In this document: positions 25,481 to 35,560 of the stretch, one piece after another | Numbering within the stretch: position 1 is the first letter of the stretch | How the letters are laid out: each line of letters opens with the position of its first letter | Notes under the pieces: model-generated | Database searches by the model: none | Seen by the model: the letters and a program-made list of their open reading frames with translations, nothing else | Told to the model about the DNA's origin: nothing | Assembly: GCA_026168455.1 (NCBI GenBank) | Contig: CM047430.1 | Coordinates: forward strand, 29,231,237 to 29,295,236 | Origin: Theocolax elegans | Taxonomy: Eukaryota > Arthropoda > Insecta > Hymenoptera > Cerocephalidae | Direction: 5' to 3' | DNA: 64,000 nt | Made by a program: the position numbers and the translations under genes

Positions 25481-26365
25481 ATCCCATTCAATTTTTTATA
25501 TTGACTTTTAACTCTTTTTCCGACGATCGTATAACTTACCTTTTCCTCTATCGCTTTTCAAGACGTGATCCGTAACCTAATTTTTTTTTAAATCAATCGT
25601 ACTCTCACCACTGCTCTGGTAAACTGATTTAGTCTTCAACGATTATACGATACAGCTGTATAGTTCAATTTTACCGTATACGCTTTCCACTTGCGGAATT
25701 CTTTTTCGGATACAATACGCATTATCGTCACGTTTACTTTAGCCTTTGACATTTCTTTTCATTTTTAAGTTAAATAGTAATTTTATAATAGCATCGTAAG
25801 TTTTTACAGAGATACACCTTAATATTTCATTCGTGTTTTGGAAACACTCTTCACATAGATTTAAGGACTCTTCAAAATTATGAAAATATTAAATACCATG
25901 TAATTATCAAACGCTCACTTACTCTGCCTTTATGTTTTCCTTTAAAAGTTTATAGGTATGCATACAATATTTTATAAAAGTATATCATAAATGTATTATA
26001 TATGTAGATATATAACATTTCAACTACATTTTGTTCAACGTCAAATAAGTCAAATAAGTTAATTTTTATGTATTAATTTTTGTATACGCAAACCACGCTA
26101 AAATTAATTTACCTAAATTTAACGTAAAGATAAAATTCTTAAGAAACGCTATATTTGAAATGTGGAAGAATGCGATACAGTAATGTTTAATGATATAAAA
26201 CATAAATTGTTAGGGTATCTGTTTCTTAAACTTGTAAATAACACGCTAGTATAACACAGAAACTTGGAAGAAAAAAGATTAGACAGATATCGAGGGTGTA
26301 GGAAGCTTAGGGTAAGGATTATAAAGGGGAACCACTAAATAGGATTAAAATAGCTCGCTGGAGTA
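25481..26365. other. AT-rich stretch, no gene seen
   Basis: AT-rich; no recognised feature. Confidence 0.5.
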
Positions 26366-26590
26366 ATGAAGATTTTAGATACGGAAAGAGACAGAGAGCC
26401 AGAGGAGGAAAGTGAACGTAAACCTTATGTTTCGGCTTCGATTTTACGCTTATTTTGGTGGGCTGCGGGGTTTCTTTTCCTCATACTTTCGTTACGCGAG
26501 TGCTTCATTTTAAGATCTATTAATGCTTTGCTTGGGAAAGCGGTGAAGAACGTATTATTTTTTTGGTATTCGAGGGAGCTGTTTCAGTGA
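26366..26590 (+). CDS. candidate 74-aa single-pass membrane peptide, unrecognised
   Basis: The frame starts with a true ATG and ends in TGA. Residues 1-20 are highly charged (MKILDTERDREPEEESERKP). Residues 23-42 form one hydrophobic helix containing LFWWAAGFLFLILSL, long enough to span a membrane, and a basic and aromatic tail follows. I do not recognise it. The surroundings are AT-rich and hold no other exon. A charged head, one helix and a short tail is a layout seen in small membrane proteins, but a frame of this length can occur by chance in 64 kb. No promoter or poly(A) signal was identified with confidence. It lies 177 bp left of the Penelope-like element and is not part of it. Confidence 0.25.
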   Translation: MKILDTERDREPEEESERKPYVSASILRLFWWAAGFLFLILSLRECFILRSINALLGKAVKNVLFFWYSRELFQ

Positions 26591-26766
26591 TGTTTTTCCC
26601 ATGTTTACACTGTCCTTTCGACTACACGCTGCAACTAAATTTTATAGTTATACGTTGGCTAACTTTCAAAGAATTTTGTTAACTTTTCAAATACATTTTT
26701 AGGATGACAGTAATGATTTTACGTACAATATTTTTTATTATATATTTAACACTCGTGAATTTATAG

Positions 26767-26956
26767 TTTGGGTAGGATTACCGATTGCTTTAACGAGTCA
26801 AGTTATTTATCGAATTGCACAACGTTTCGGAAACAAATTTGCCCCAATCTTCAGATGCTAAACTTTATTAATAATAATTAATTACTTTATACAATGTCAA
26901 TATAATCGTCTACAACAAAAATTCTTTACCTTGTTATTGTCACATTGCGTTTCAAA
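26767..26956 (+). repeat. left inverted terminal repeat of the Penelope-like element
   Basis: It begins TTTGGGTAGGATTACCG and ends GCGTTTCAAA, and is the reverse complement of 29108-29297 with only a few mismatches. It lies downstream of the endonuclease stop codon on the minus strand. The GTTTCGG ... CTTCAG words at 26817-26858 are the complement of a hammerhead-like motif. Confidence 0.9.
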
Positions 26957-27417
26957 CAAAACCTGTCAGTATTTCGGAGTGTCAATTCTTAACTATAATA
27001 ATAATTAACATTACATTATTAATCAATTAATATAGCAACAAGATTAAATAAATAGTTAACAAAATAATCACAGAAGTTATAAAGCAATCAAAGTCACACT
27101 TTTTCTTCTTCTTCATTTTAATCAAGTGAATTGTTAAATAATTTAAATAATAAATTAAATAAATAAACAAAACCTCACCAAAAAAGCATTTAAGCATTCA
27201 ATAAAATTATATGTGGGACGATACACTCGACTACGGCACAAATATTCAACCGATTACCATTTAAATTTCGAACCTGAAATAGACTAAAAAATAATCGATA
27301 ATATACATAACTATATAATTAACCAAGTACATGTAATCGGTAATTTAGATAACTATAAAACCCGCGAATTTTTAAAACTGCATAATGAAAAAATGTGACT
27401 TCAGAATTGGTTTCAAC

Positions 27418-28035
27418 TTATTTCTTATTTTTAAACTTGTGTATAAGCGATGTGTATGTTGTTTGTAGTTTACTAACATCCTTTTTATTAATAGATTCTT
27501 TTTGCAAGTTAATGTGTAAAGTTTTCGATATAACTCTTTTTCTCCAATTATTTTCTCTGTCAAGAATACTTATATTATCAAAATCAAATTTGTGACCTAA
27601 ATTGTTAATATGATCATTAATTACACATTTTTCATCAGCTTTTAAACTCTTTTTTTGATGCTCATTAATTCTGATTGTTAATTTTCTTTTTGTTTTTCCA
27701 ACATAAGACGCTTCGCAATTACAACAATTAATTTTGTAAACTACACCAGCTTGTTCGGGTTTTTTAGTTCTGTCTTTTCCACTCCTTATATAACAACTAA
27801 GTGAATTAACAATTTTCGGAACAGTAGAAATATTAAATTTTTTAACTTTTTTGGAAACATCCTCAAACAATTTTGGTATTGGTAATGTTGGTAATGGTAA
27901 AATTACACCTCTTTTTTCACTATTATTGTTAATAACATTTTTATTATTAGAATGATTTTTATCAACATCATGCTTAATTTGAATACATTTATGTATATTA
28001 TTATTAATAAATTTAGGAGGATAATTATTTTTACG
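27418..28035 (-). pseudogene. Penelope-like GIY-YIG endonuclease domain (C-terminal part of Pol)
   Basis: About 205 codons are open. The frame is cut at its upstream end by the nested insertion at 28036, so the GTG there is not a true start. It begins with RKNNYPPKFINNN, the segment that follows the RT thumb in this family. The GIY-YIG core is visible: GVVYKINCCNCEASYVGKT, with the paired tyrosines and paired cysteines, followed by KRKLTIRINEHQ with the catalytic-type Arg and His. The region ENNWRKRVISKTLHI aligns with the motif where a catalytic Glu is expected; here a Lys sits in that place, so the nuclease may be inactive. In the family this domain nicks target DNA to prime reverse transcription. 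Confidence 0.88.
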
Positions 28036-28692
28036 CACTGAGAGAAGTAATTCTTTAATTCAAATCCGGTGCATTTAATACAAATACACAGGGATTTGAT
28101 TTTCAATTAAATGAATATTTCTTTATAGTTAAGTCATGGATTCTTTGTTTGTACGAAATATTTTTTTCAATACCGATACATGTGTTTATCCGACTGTGTC
28201 AGATTGTATACTTATATTTTCGAATAGATCTAGTAAATTAATTACTTAACAATAATAAATAAAAGATACTAAGAATTATTAAAGAAATATATAATATAGA
28301 TACGTTTTCCTAAAAGATAATACATTAATATAATACGCATTGATCGTCCGTTCGCGGAACGACAACACTATATTTGTTTTTATTTTAACGCACGAAAGCA
28401 ATATAGAAAATACGAATTCGCGGAAAAAGTGAAGGATCGGCGAGTATTGTTTACAATCGTGCATGCATTTGACGAACTCCGCGTATCGGTATACTCTTTA
28501 CTCTATCTTGCGTAAACTCCAAAAGTTCTCGTAACCTCTCTTTTTCTATAAAGCGCCTACGCGGATGTATCGACTGATCATTCAAATCATCATTTCTTAA
28601 CTATTAAGAAATATGACTTTCGAGCAAAGAAATAGTTTTCTAATTTCCAAATACATACGTGTATTTGAGACAAAGAATTACTTCTCTCAGTG
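28036..28692. mobile_element. non-autonomous DNA transposon (CACTGAGAGAAG ends) nested in the Penelope-like element
   Basis: The ends are a 21-bp perfect inverted repeat (CACTGAGAGAAGTAATTCTTT at the left, its complement at the right). Removing 28036-28692 plus one CG restores a continuous reading ...AILRKNNYPPKF... across the RT/endonuclease joint, so this is a clean insertion with a CG duplication. A TA duplication with longer CGCACTG ends is also possible, but it would leave the reading frame shifted by one base. CACTG ends with a 2-3 bp duplication recall the CACTA/CMC group. There is no transposase inside, and the interior is unlike the small MITEs nearby. Confidence 0.8.
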
Positions 28693-28694
28693 CG

Positions 28695-29107
28695 TAATAT
28701 AGCTTTTACTAATTTGAGATTTTTATTGTGAAATTTCTTATCAGAAAGCAGTATAAAATTATCAACAAGTGAATGAACCATAGCTTTTTTTCTGTGAAAT
28801 TGGATGTTTAGACAAATAATTTAAAACTCTACCAGAGAATGTTGGTTTATTGTGCCAATCAATTACAATATTATTCCCTTCTTTAATTATTTTAATTTCA
28901 ATAAAATTTATCATATTATTTTGTTCAGATTCAGTTGTAAATTGTAACGTCTCGTGATAAGAATAAAAACTCTAGTCATTTCATCCAGCTAATTTTTAGG
29001 AATTATTGGTAATATGTCATCTACGAATCTATAGTATATTAATGGTTTAAAGGTTAATTTTTTAATGCATTCTTCTTCTAAATCCACCATCACCATGTCA
29101 AGTTTTA
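28695..29107 (-). pseudogene. Penelope-like reverse transcriptase, C-terminal half, with frameshifts
   Basis: Reading from 29107 downwards, the frame KLDMVMVDLEEECIKKL leads to YYRFVDDIL at about 29036-29010, the catalytic motif C of the RT (consensus YxDD, with FVDD here). A stop near 28988 and a frameshift follow. A second frame gives SYHETLQFTTESEQNNM and then WHNKPTFSGRVLNYLSKHP, which is a hallmark of Penelope-type RTs. A third frame gives VHSLVDNFILLSDKKFHNKN, the thumb region. The N-terminal RT motifs are missing because the element is truncated at the right terminal repeat. At least one stop and two frame changes mean it is not functional. Confidence 0.88.
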
Positions 29108-29297
29108 TTTGAAACGCAATGTGACAATCACAAGGTAAAGAATTTTTGTTGTAGACGATTATATTGACATTGTATAAAGTAATTAATTATTATTAATAAA
29201 GTTTCGCACCTGAAGATGGAGGCAAATTTGTTTCCGAAACGTTGTGCAATTCGATAAATAACTTGACTCGTTAAAGCAATCGATAATCCTACCCAAA
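29108..29297 (-). repeat. right inverted terminal repeat of the Penelope-like element
   Basis: This is the reverse complement of 26767-26956. It includes GCACCTGAAGATGG...CCGAAACGTTGTGC at 29206-29247, which resembles a hammerhead ribozyme core (CTGANGA, stem, GAAA) with one changed core base. Confidence 0.9.
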
Positions 29298-29441
29298 GTA
29301 CAATATTTTTATTATATTATTATTGATAAAATATCTTGAATATAAGTTTCATTCATAAAAAAATAATACGATAATTATCAATACATATTTAATAATTAAT
29401 GTCCGCTATGTTGCTCTCTGATATATCTGTATATGAGAATA

Positions 29442-29672
29442 CACTGAAAAAAATATATTTTTGATCTAAACGGAATTCTTCTAAAACATGCCTCAAGAAC
29501 AAAATCTGTTTGCTCCATTATGTGATTCTTTTATAATTAAATGGATAAAAAATTTCTAAGATCAATCAGATTCCTCTTGATTATAAAGAAATCGCATTGG
29601 ACCAACCGGCTTTATTCTTGAGGTGTATTTAAGAAGAATTTCGCTTAGATCAAAAATATAATTATTTCAGTG
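29442..29672. mobile_element. MITE, CACTGAA-ended, TA target site
   Basis: The left CACTGAA end and its complement TTTCAGTG at the right are flanked by TA on both sides (29440-29441 and 29673-29674). Long imperfect arms share TATTTTTGATCTAA and AATTCTTCT. The element is 231 bp and non-coding. The element at 32095-32306 shares its internal sequence. Confidence 0.82.
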
Positions 29673-29794
29673 TACTTGTACAGTATGAGTACTTACATTT
29701 TCCACGAAAAAATTAAATTATTAACTGTCAACGCTTTTAAATTTACGAGCGATACTTGAATCTTTCGTTATAAGTAGCGCCAGATGATTTAATA

Positions 29795-30003
29795 CACTGG
29801 GAAAATTTTTTTAGTAAAAATTACTATTTGTATGGTAAAAGGAAGACAAACTTGCACAATTATAAAAATTGCCATTATTAATGGTAATTCTTCCAAAATG
29901 GTGGCAGTTTTTACCATTATTAATAGCAATTTTTATAATTGTGTAAGTCAGTTCTCCTTTTACCATTAAAATAGTAATTTTTACTAAAAAATTTTTCTCA
30001 TTG
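29795..30003. mobile_element. MITE, CACTGGG/CATTG-ended, TA target site
   Basis: The arms pair through TTTTTTAGTAAAAATTACTA, ATGGTAAAAGGA and ACAATTATAAAAATTGC on both sides, making an almost complete hairpin of 209 bp. TA flanks both ends (29793-29794 and 30004-30005). It is non-coding and lies 122 bp from the previous MITE. Confidence 0.82.
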
Positions 30004-30005
30004 TA

Positions 30006-31646
30006 CGTCTTTATTTTTAGTAGCTGAGCATAATAAGAAAATAATGTGTAGCATTACAATTGAAACCCTTCGAATCACGTAGATTTGTTGGGTAGACTAC
30101 AAACCGCATGTCATCCACTTCGAACTTTACAAAGCAAGTTTTGCAATCGATGCGGTGGGTTGATTTGCACTTTTCGCGCGAATACTCATCGAACGTTTCC
30201 TATTGCCTTTTTTATATTTACCCAAATGGCAATCCTGATAAAAACGTATTCTTTTTTTTCGAAAGTTACACTTGCAATGAAATAAACAATTGGATGTGGA
30301 AAAATGTTTAAAATATTTTGTCTATATAGCTATTGAGAATTTTTTAATTATGAATTCCGTGAAAGGGCTAGGAAGAAATGTCCTGAAACGGAAGTAGAAG
30401 TGTATTGACCCAAATAAACAATAAGAAACCAATAGCATCTGAAAATATCGTGGACATTACCAGCACGTTCCGGCTCTTAACGTCAAGAAGATGAGAGGGC
30501 ACCAGACTGGAACTCACATTAGCCGCCTCTGCCGTTCAAGGACGAAAATCGTCGATATACCTACGCATCTGCCTCTTTTTCACCCGTTGTCTGTGCGCAT
30601 TACCTTTTTTCTTTTACTTTTTATGTCTCTTTTCTTCCTTCATTCCGTCTTTCTTTGCTCCTTTTACCCTGCATTTCTCCTTTATTTTATGTCCGTGTTG
30701 CACAAGATGTTCTGTAATTTCTTAATCTCACAGATATACGAGATATCGTTTAAACTTCATTTTATATTAATAGATTTATATTAAAAATTACTTTATTCCC
30801 CTATAACGTACGTTAATGGAGGCAATGCTTTTAAAGTAATTACAATCTTGATAATCTTTATACTTTTTAGTGGAAACAAAAATCAATTCGAATAATTGTA
30901 GTGTGCCGGTGCATTTGAGGTATTTATCAAGTCCACTAATAAATGCAAGAATAAATATGATTAAGTTGTTATTTGAACCAAATTTTTTAACTAATTAAAA
31001 ATAACACAACTAATTAAAGAAAAATAATTCTATGTATAAAATTTTGAACTCGATCTTTATCGCAATGTATTGTACAATATAATAATATAAATTAATATAT
31101 CATTATTTTAATTAATGTTTACTGAGTTCAATATCACTAATTTTTTCATCGCGTCTGATATGTAAAAAGTACAATTTTCAGCATTAGAAGAAGTTTTAAA
31201 TACATTTTTGATAATTAATTGTATTACAAATAGAGGAAGGCATTTAATAACAATAATTGTATAAAGCGAATAACGTGCCTAATTATAAATAAACGAATTA
31301 TTATTTTAGTAGACGGTTGTAACCTCAAATATGCAACAAAGTCAAGAGTGAAAAGTATAATTTAGTATGAAAAAATAATCAAGTTTAACGAAGACACAAG
31401 CCAAAAATTAATTTTAGCTTTGATGAATTCGCAAGAGCGTTTCCAAGAGTCGAATAAATTGAAGAAAAGCATTAGCTAACGCTACAATAATTTATTTTCA
31501 CACTCGATACGATTTTACTCTCTCAAGATTATTTTTCGGAAACTAGAGATTTCAGTTTGATTATTTGTTATAAGTACATACGTATAGGATATATATTTCC
31601 TTGAAGTTTCCGAGTGTGTATATACGTTTATTCGACCTAATTGCGC
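30006..31646. other. intergenic, two weak open frames
   Basis: A plus-strand frame near 30108-30311 (...MRWVDLHFSREYSSN..., then IYPNGNPDKN) vaguely recalls a MATH domain, but the match is too short to call. A GC-richer patch lies at 30480-30640. The rest is AT-rich with nothing recognised. Confidence 0.3.
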
Positions 31647-31793
31647 ATGACGCAACGAATTCTTTCGCTCGTGATGGTTTACCTTTTCGTATACAGTGAC
31701 CAGGCACCTTTGGCTGTCACGTGTAATATCATCAATTTCGAAGGTCTGCCCCTCCGATCAAGAATGCCGACGGACTCAAACTGCGAGAAATGA
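31647..31793 (+). CDS. candidate 48-aa secreted peptide, unrecognised
   Basis: An ATG-started frame inside a GC-richer block encodes MTQRILSLVMVYLFVYSDQA followed by about 28 residues and a stop (TGA at 31791-31793). Residues 4-17 are a hydrophobic core behind a single Arg, which is a good signal-peptide pattern. The remainder carries two cysteines (TCNII and SNCEK) that could form one disulfide. A TATA-like tract lies about 25-30 bp before the ATG. No strong splice donor is present, so it would be a complete small peptide rather than a first exon. I do not recognise the family, and chance remains a real possibility. Confidence 0.28.
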   Translation: MTQRILSLVMVYLFVYSDQAPLAVTCNIINFEGLPLRSRMPTDSNCEK

Positions 31794-32094
31794 GGTGTCA
31801 AACTATATGCGATTTTTCTTTTGTGATGCCGTCTAAACTTTGGTAGATCGGTGTTTGGTCTATAAGCAAACTGCAGAGAACACTTTTTTCTTTTTGATAC
31901 ACTGTTTTTATCGAACCCGAGAGTTCGTTTGTATATTTCGTCTCGAATTCTCTATAACAAATCTTTATTCCTTTGAAATTACTTGAAGAGTATTTTGTTT
32001 ATTTAATATATTTGCTTATATATAGATAATCCTCGATTCCCAGTACAGTGGAGTTAGATTTTCATTGATATTGTTACGCGGTGTGCAAAAGCTC

Positions 32095-32306
32095 ACTTAG
32101 CTAAAAAAAAAGATTTTTTATTTGTGCAAATTTCTTCTTAAATATATAAAATTAAAAAAAATCTGCTTGCTGCAATGTGATGTTTCTTTAGAATCAAGAG
32201 GAATTTACTTGGTTGTATAGAATAATTCGCTCGATTATAGAAGAAACATATTGGAACAAACAGAGTTTTTTTAAGGTATATTTAACCATAATATCCCTCA
32301 GCTAAG
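32095..32306. mobile_element. degenerate MITE related to the 29442 element
   Basis: The ends TTAGCTAAAAAAA and CAGCTAAG are imperfect inverted repeats. Inside, TCTGCTTGCTGCAATGTGAT and AATCAAGAGGAAT match the 29442-29672 element or its complement. The borders are approximate because the ends have diverged. Confidence 0.55.
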
Positions 32307-33450
32307 AAAAACACTTGCTAAACTTTAATTATATATTTGGCTACAATAACTATTCGATTAACTATTTATATCTTTAACTTTTATCCATATCAATTGATAT
32401 TTTTTATCCTCTTGTTTTTGATACTTACATAACACGATTAAGATTTACTCTGAATAATAATGATCATTTCCCTACATTAATAAGATATCCAATATTTCCT
32501 TGTAGCAATTATATTCAAATCGGTCTATAATAATTCCATAAACATTTTAACCATGACGTTTAAAAAAAAGATTGTTCTCCATCACATATCACTTAAAACA
32601 ATTAGATAAATTCCGCAGTCACGCGATCCGTATAGTTAAGGAGAAAAAAAAGAGTCGGTAAATATTGCAGTGCCAAAGAGAGTCGTGCATTTGAATAACA
32701 CATTATAATTACAAGATCACGAGTGTGCATCATTTGCACAAGTTATTCAGGAAACCCGGTGCTCGGCGTGATATCACACAAAACACTTTGCATAATAAAG
32801 GGCAATCAAGATAGACTCTCAGAGGCCTCGCACACACGTACCTATACATATATATATATATATATATGGATAGAGACACAAGGCATGAGACTTCGATCCA
32901 TTAAATTTACAAGGTGCAGAGGACTGTCGAGTTTCGTAGAATCTCGCGAGTAGTCACGATCGGCCTAGACGCATGAATATTGGATTCTATCAGTGTGTGG
33001 GTGCGTGTGTGTGCGTGTGTGTGTGTATCCATTTCTCAGATCTTGGGAAGGTCCTCCGAGGGGCGCGTGCGGCGAACTCTCTCTCTCTCTCTCTCCCTCC
33101 CTCTCTCAAGGATGTGGGACAGTAGGACCTGTTCCGTCTCTCGCTCTCGCGATGGAATGTTAAAGATCCCATTACATCGAACCCTCACGCGTCCACAGCT
33201 GTACCTCCAGGCCTTAAATCCACCCTCCGCTTCTCGACCGCGCCATTATACCGCGCCCCGGTACTTTCAACCTTTTTCGCAACGTCCTTCTCTTATACTA
33301 CACATCAATACCTTTTTTCTTCCTCCCTTTATTAAATTGTTCCTTCAACCATCAGTTTGCGATTGTTATCACGGCACTGTTCTACAGTTCTACAAGTTAT
33401 ACTTTATTTATGCACCTCCATTTCTTTTTTTAAACCTTTGATATTCTAGA
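32307..33450. other. AT-rich, then GC-rich island with simple repeats
   Basis: An AT microsatellite lies near 32850-32866, a TG-rich run at about 32998-33026 and a (CT)n run at 33077-33107. The 153-codon plus-strand frame at 32980-33441 translates these repeats (VCACVCV, then LSLSLSL) and is not a gene. The block could be regulatory. Confidence 0.35.
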
Positions 33451-34129
33451 GTCCTGTACAGCGGAAAATTGAGATTTGAAGATAGCGCGCTGTTAAACTT
33501 TCAGTTGTAAAGGAGTCATCTTAAGTTCACATTTCATACTGTACATTCCATTTCAGAAGATTCTCACGTGATTTTCATAATGCAGTAAATTAACTTTGCA
33601 TGTATTTTTTTATTCTTCTCATAGTGTGTGCTTTAAAAAAATAAACTACTTTTAACTAAAGTAATCTATGTATTAATTATTAAATAAATTAATAAGTTTT
33701 ATCTTCTAATTGAAAAATTTAAATAATACATTAAACATATTTGTTTCATATATTTGTAAAAACGTATCTGAATTAATTTTTTAAGAATTTCGTTCATCAA
33801 AGCCGTGAAAAAGACAGTATTTTATCTCGAATAATTGTCATTTATCAATCACAGTACATTATTATGAAAACATGGAAGAGGCAATAATTGCCAAGGATGT
33901 ATGTACGAATAGAAAATGTATAAAAGGCGGATAAGATATACCTATATTGCGTCTTGTAGATCGACAGTATAAAACGTGATGCACGGTAATATAATAGTAA
34001 AGAAAGTTCGAAGCGACGACTACCGTAATTAATAGAGTAAATAGAGATCCACCCGATAGTTAATCCCTCCATCTAATTGGAATCTTTAGTAATCTTTTGT
34101 AAAGTTAAGAACCGAAGATCCGAGATATT
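33451..34129. other. AT-rich stretch, no gene seen
   Basis: Nothing recognised on either strand. Confidence 0.5.
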
Positions 34130-34520
34130 CTTAAACGCGCGTATCGGATTTACATGCTAATTGTAATTACACGCAACGTACGTGTAGAGGTGTATACACG
34201 CTCGGGCGCTATATAATTTGAGCGAAAGCTAGCGTAAGTTGAATCGCGCTCGTTAAAATGAAAAACCGAGGGTTAACTGGAGAGGGCCGCAATGGGGAAA
34301 AAGCTATAACGTTCTATACAACGAAAGCAAAAGCCGACAATGCTCGGTCTATACGGTAAGATAATCTTGAAGTTAATGCAAGATACGCGCTTATCGTCCC
34401 TGTGAGCGCGCCTCGTTCGTTATATCGTAAATCCGCTCGTAAATGAATTCCCTGCGTGCGCTCGCGGAGGATGGACTTGGAACGTTTATTTCCTTATGCT
34501 TGCTTTCACTAGGCGACGAG
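34130..34520. promoter_or_regulatory. GC-rich island with POU/homeodomain-like sites
   Basis: The word ATGCTAATTGTAATTACA at about 34154-34171 combines an octamer-like ATGCTAAT with TAATTG and TAATTA core sites. It sits in CpG-rich sequence that shows no coding potential. This looks like a developmental enhancer or conserved non-coding element, by inference from motifs alone. Confidence 0.25.
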
Positions 34521-35560
34521 GGAATCTTAATTGAAAGTTGATCTGAAATTTTTTTTCTTTTCCTTTTTTTTTTATTATCATCTACGCTCGTCCACTTTCT
34601 TACGTGTAACGGATAATCAGGGTATGCATCATCTATTCACTATTACGGACGCAAACTCGTTTATCATTTGTCAAGAGAATTCCAAACAGTTTTCGATTTA
34701 CAATTTTTTTAAACCTCTATGTATTTCTATTCAGACTACGTTTAAACGTACATTTTGGAAGTTTAAATGGAACTGGGTATTGATTTTTGTGGGTTTACGG
34801 TAGGGAGCGTTTAAAATGTTAAATTCGTTAAATTAACTGGGAAGCGCAATTACTAAGCCGCAGGTAAATATGCACTTTTAAATTTGGACGTTTCTGTATC
34901 TATGAAATTTTGACCATTCGTATCGTATAGGTATTCAAAAAAATACCGTACAATTATGAGACAATGAAACGAGAGAGACATCGGTTGTAATAAAATGAAA
35001 GGGAACGCTTAATAGCCCGCAATCTTCGAGAAATCCATTTTTATCGCAAGGTCGCAGGATGATTTACCATTTGAATCCATAATAATGAATCCGAATATAA
35101 ATTTTCTTGGACACGCAATCATAGGAGGTACATGCACATTTATAGTCGAATAAAGCGAGGTATGTAACGGACAGTTAAACTGCGCGAGCCAAGGTTTAGT
35201 CGTTACAAAAAAGAGACGAAAATCAACACTTTTTATGCAATAAAATATCCGGAGAGCGGAGAAGAGCGTCCTACATCGCGATAAAAAGGTTCGTCCAAGT
35301 ACACCGCTTTCACCGGCAGATTTCCGAGAAATGATCAATAAACGCCGAAGATCCAAGCTTTCCGCTTGAGTATGTACATTTATACGTATATATATATACA
35401 TATACATATATATTGCGATATATGATCGTAGAAACCAAGTAGATATAGCACACGTATTGGGGGTGTAGTGAATCCCAGACGAAACGGAAGATCGCATTCC
35501 TTTGATTGAGACACTCGTGTTTCACCTCTTATCAGTGTATATAATTAATGAGAATTCGAG
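34521..35560. other. mixed stretch, unrecognised minus-strand frame
   Basis: A 162-codon minus-strand frame at 35009-35497 contains translated TA repeats (IYMYMYIYIRI) and matches nothing. A TA-rich run lies at 35382-35415. No gene is supported. Confidence 0.3.

Larger units (their letters stand above)
26767..29297 (-). mobile_element. Penelope-like retroelement, 5'-truncated and decayed, with inverted terminal repeats
   Basis: On the minus strand the element contains the C-terminal half of a reverse transcriptase followed by a GIY-YIG endonuclease, the domain order that defines endonuclease-bearing Penelope-like elements. It is bounded by 190-bp repeats in inverted orientation (26767-26956 and 29108-29297). 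The right repeat abuts the truncated RT directly. Penelope elements are known to carry terminal repeats in direct or inverted orientation and to be 5'-truncated. A 657-bp CACTG-ended element interrupts the coding part. Frameshifts and stops in the RT show the copy is dead. Confidence 0.9.

Noticed and set aside
30108..30311. possible MATH-domain fragment (IYPNGNPDKN)
   Set aside because: Only one short stretch resembles the domain; the rest does not align.
32980..33441. 153-codon plus-strand frame
   Set aside because: It translates TG and CT simple repeats and shows no domain.
35009..35497. 162-codon minus-strand frame
   Set aside because: It contains translated TA repeat and matches nothing I recognise.
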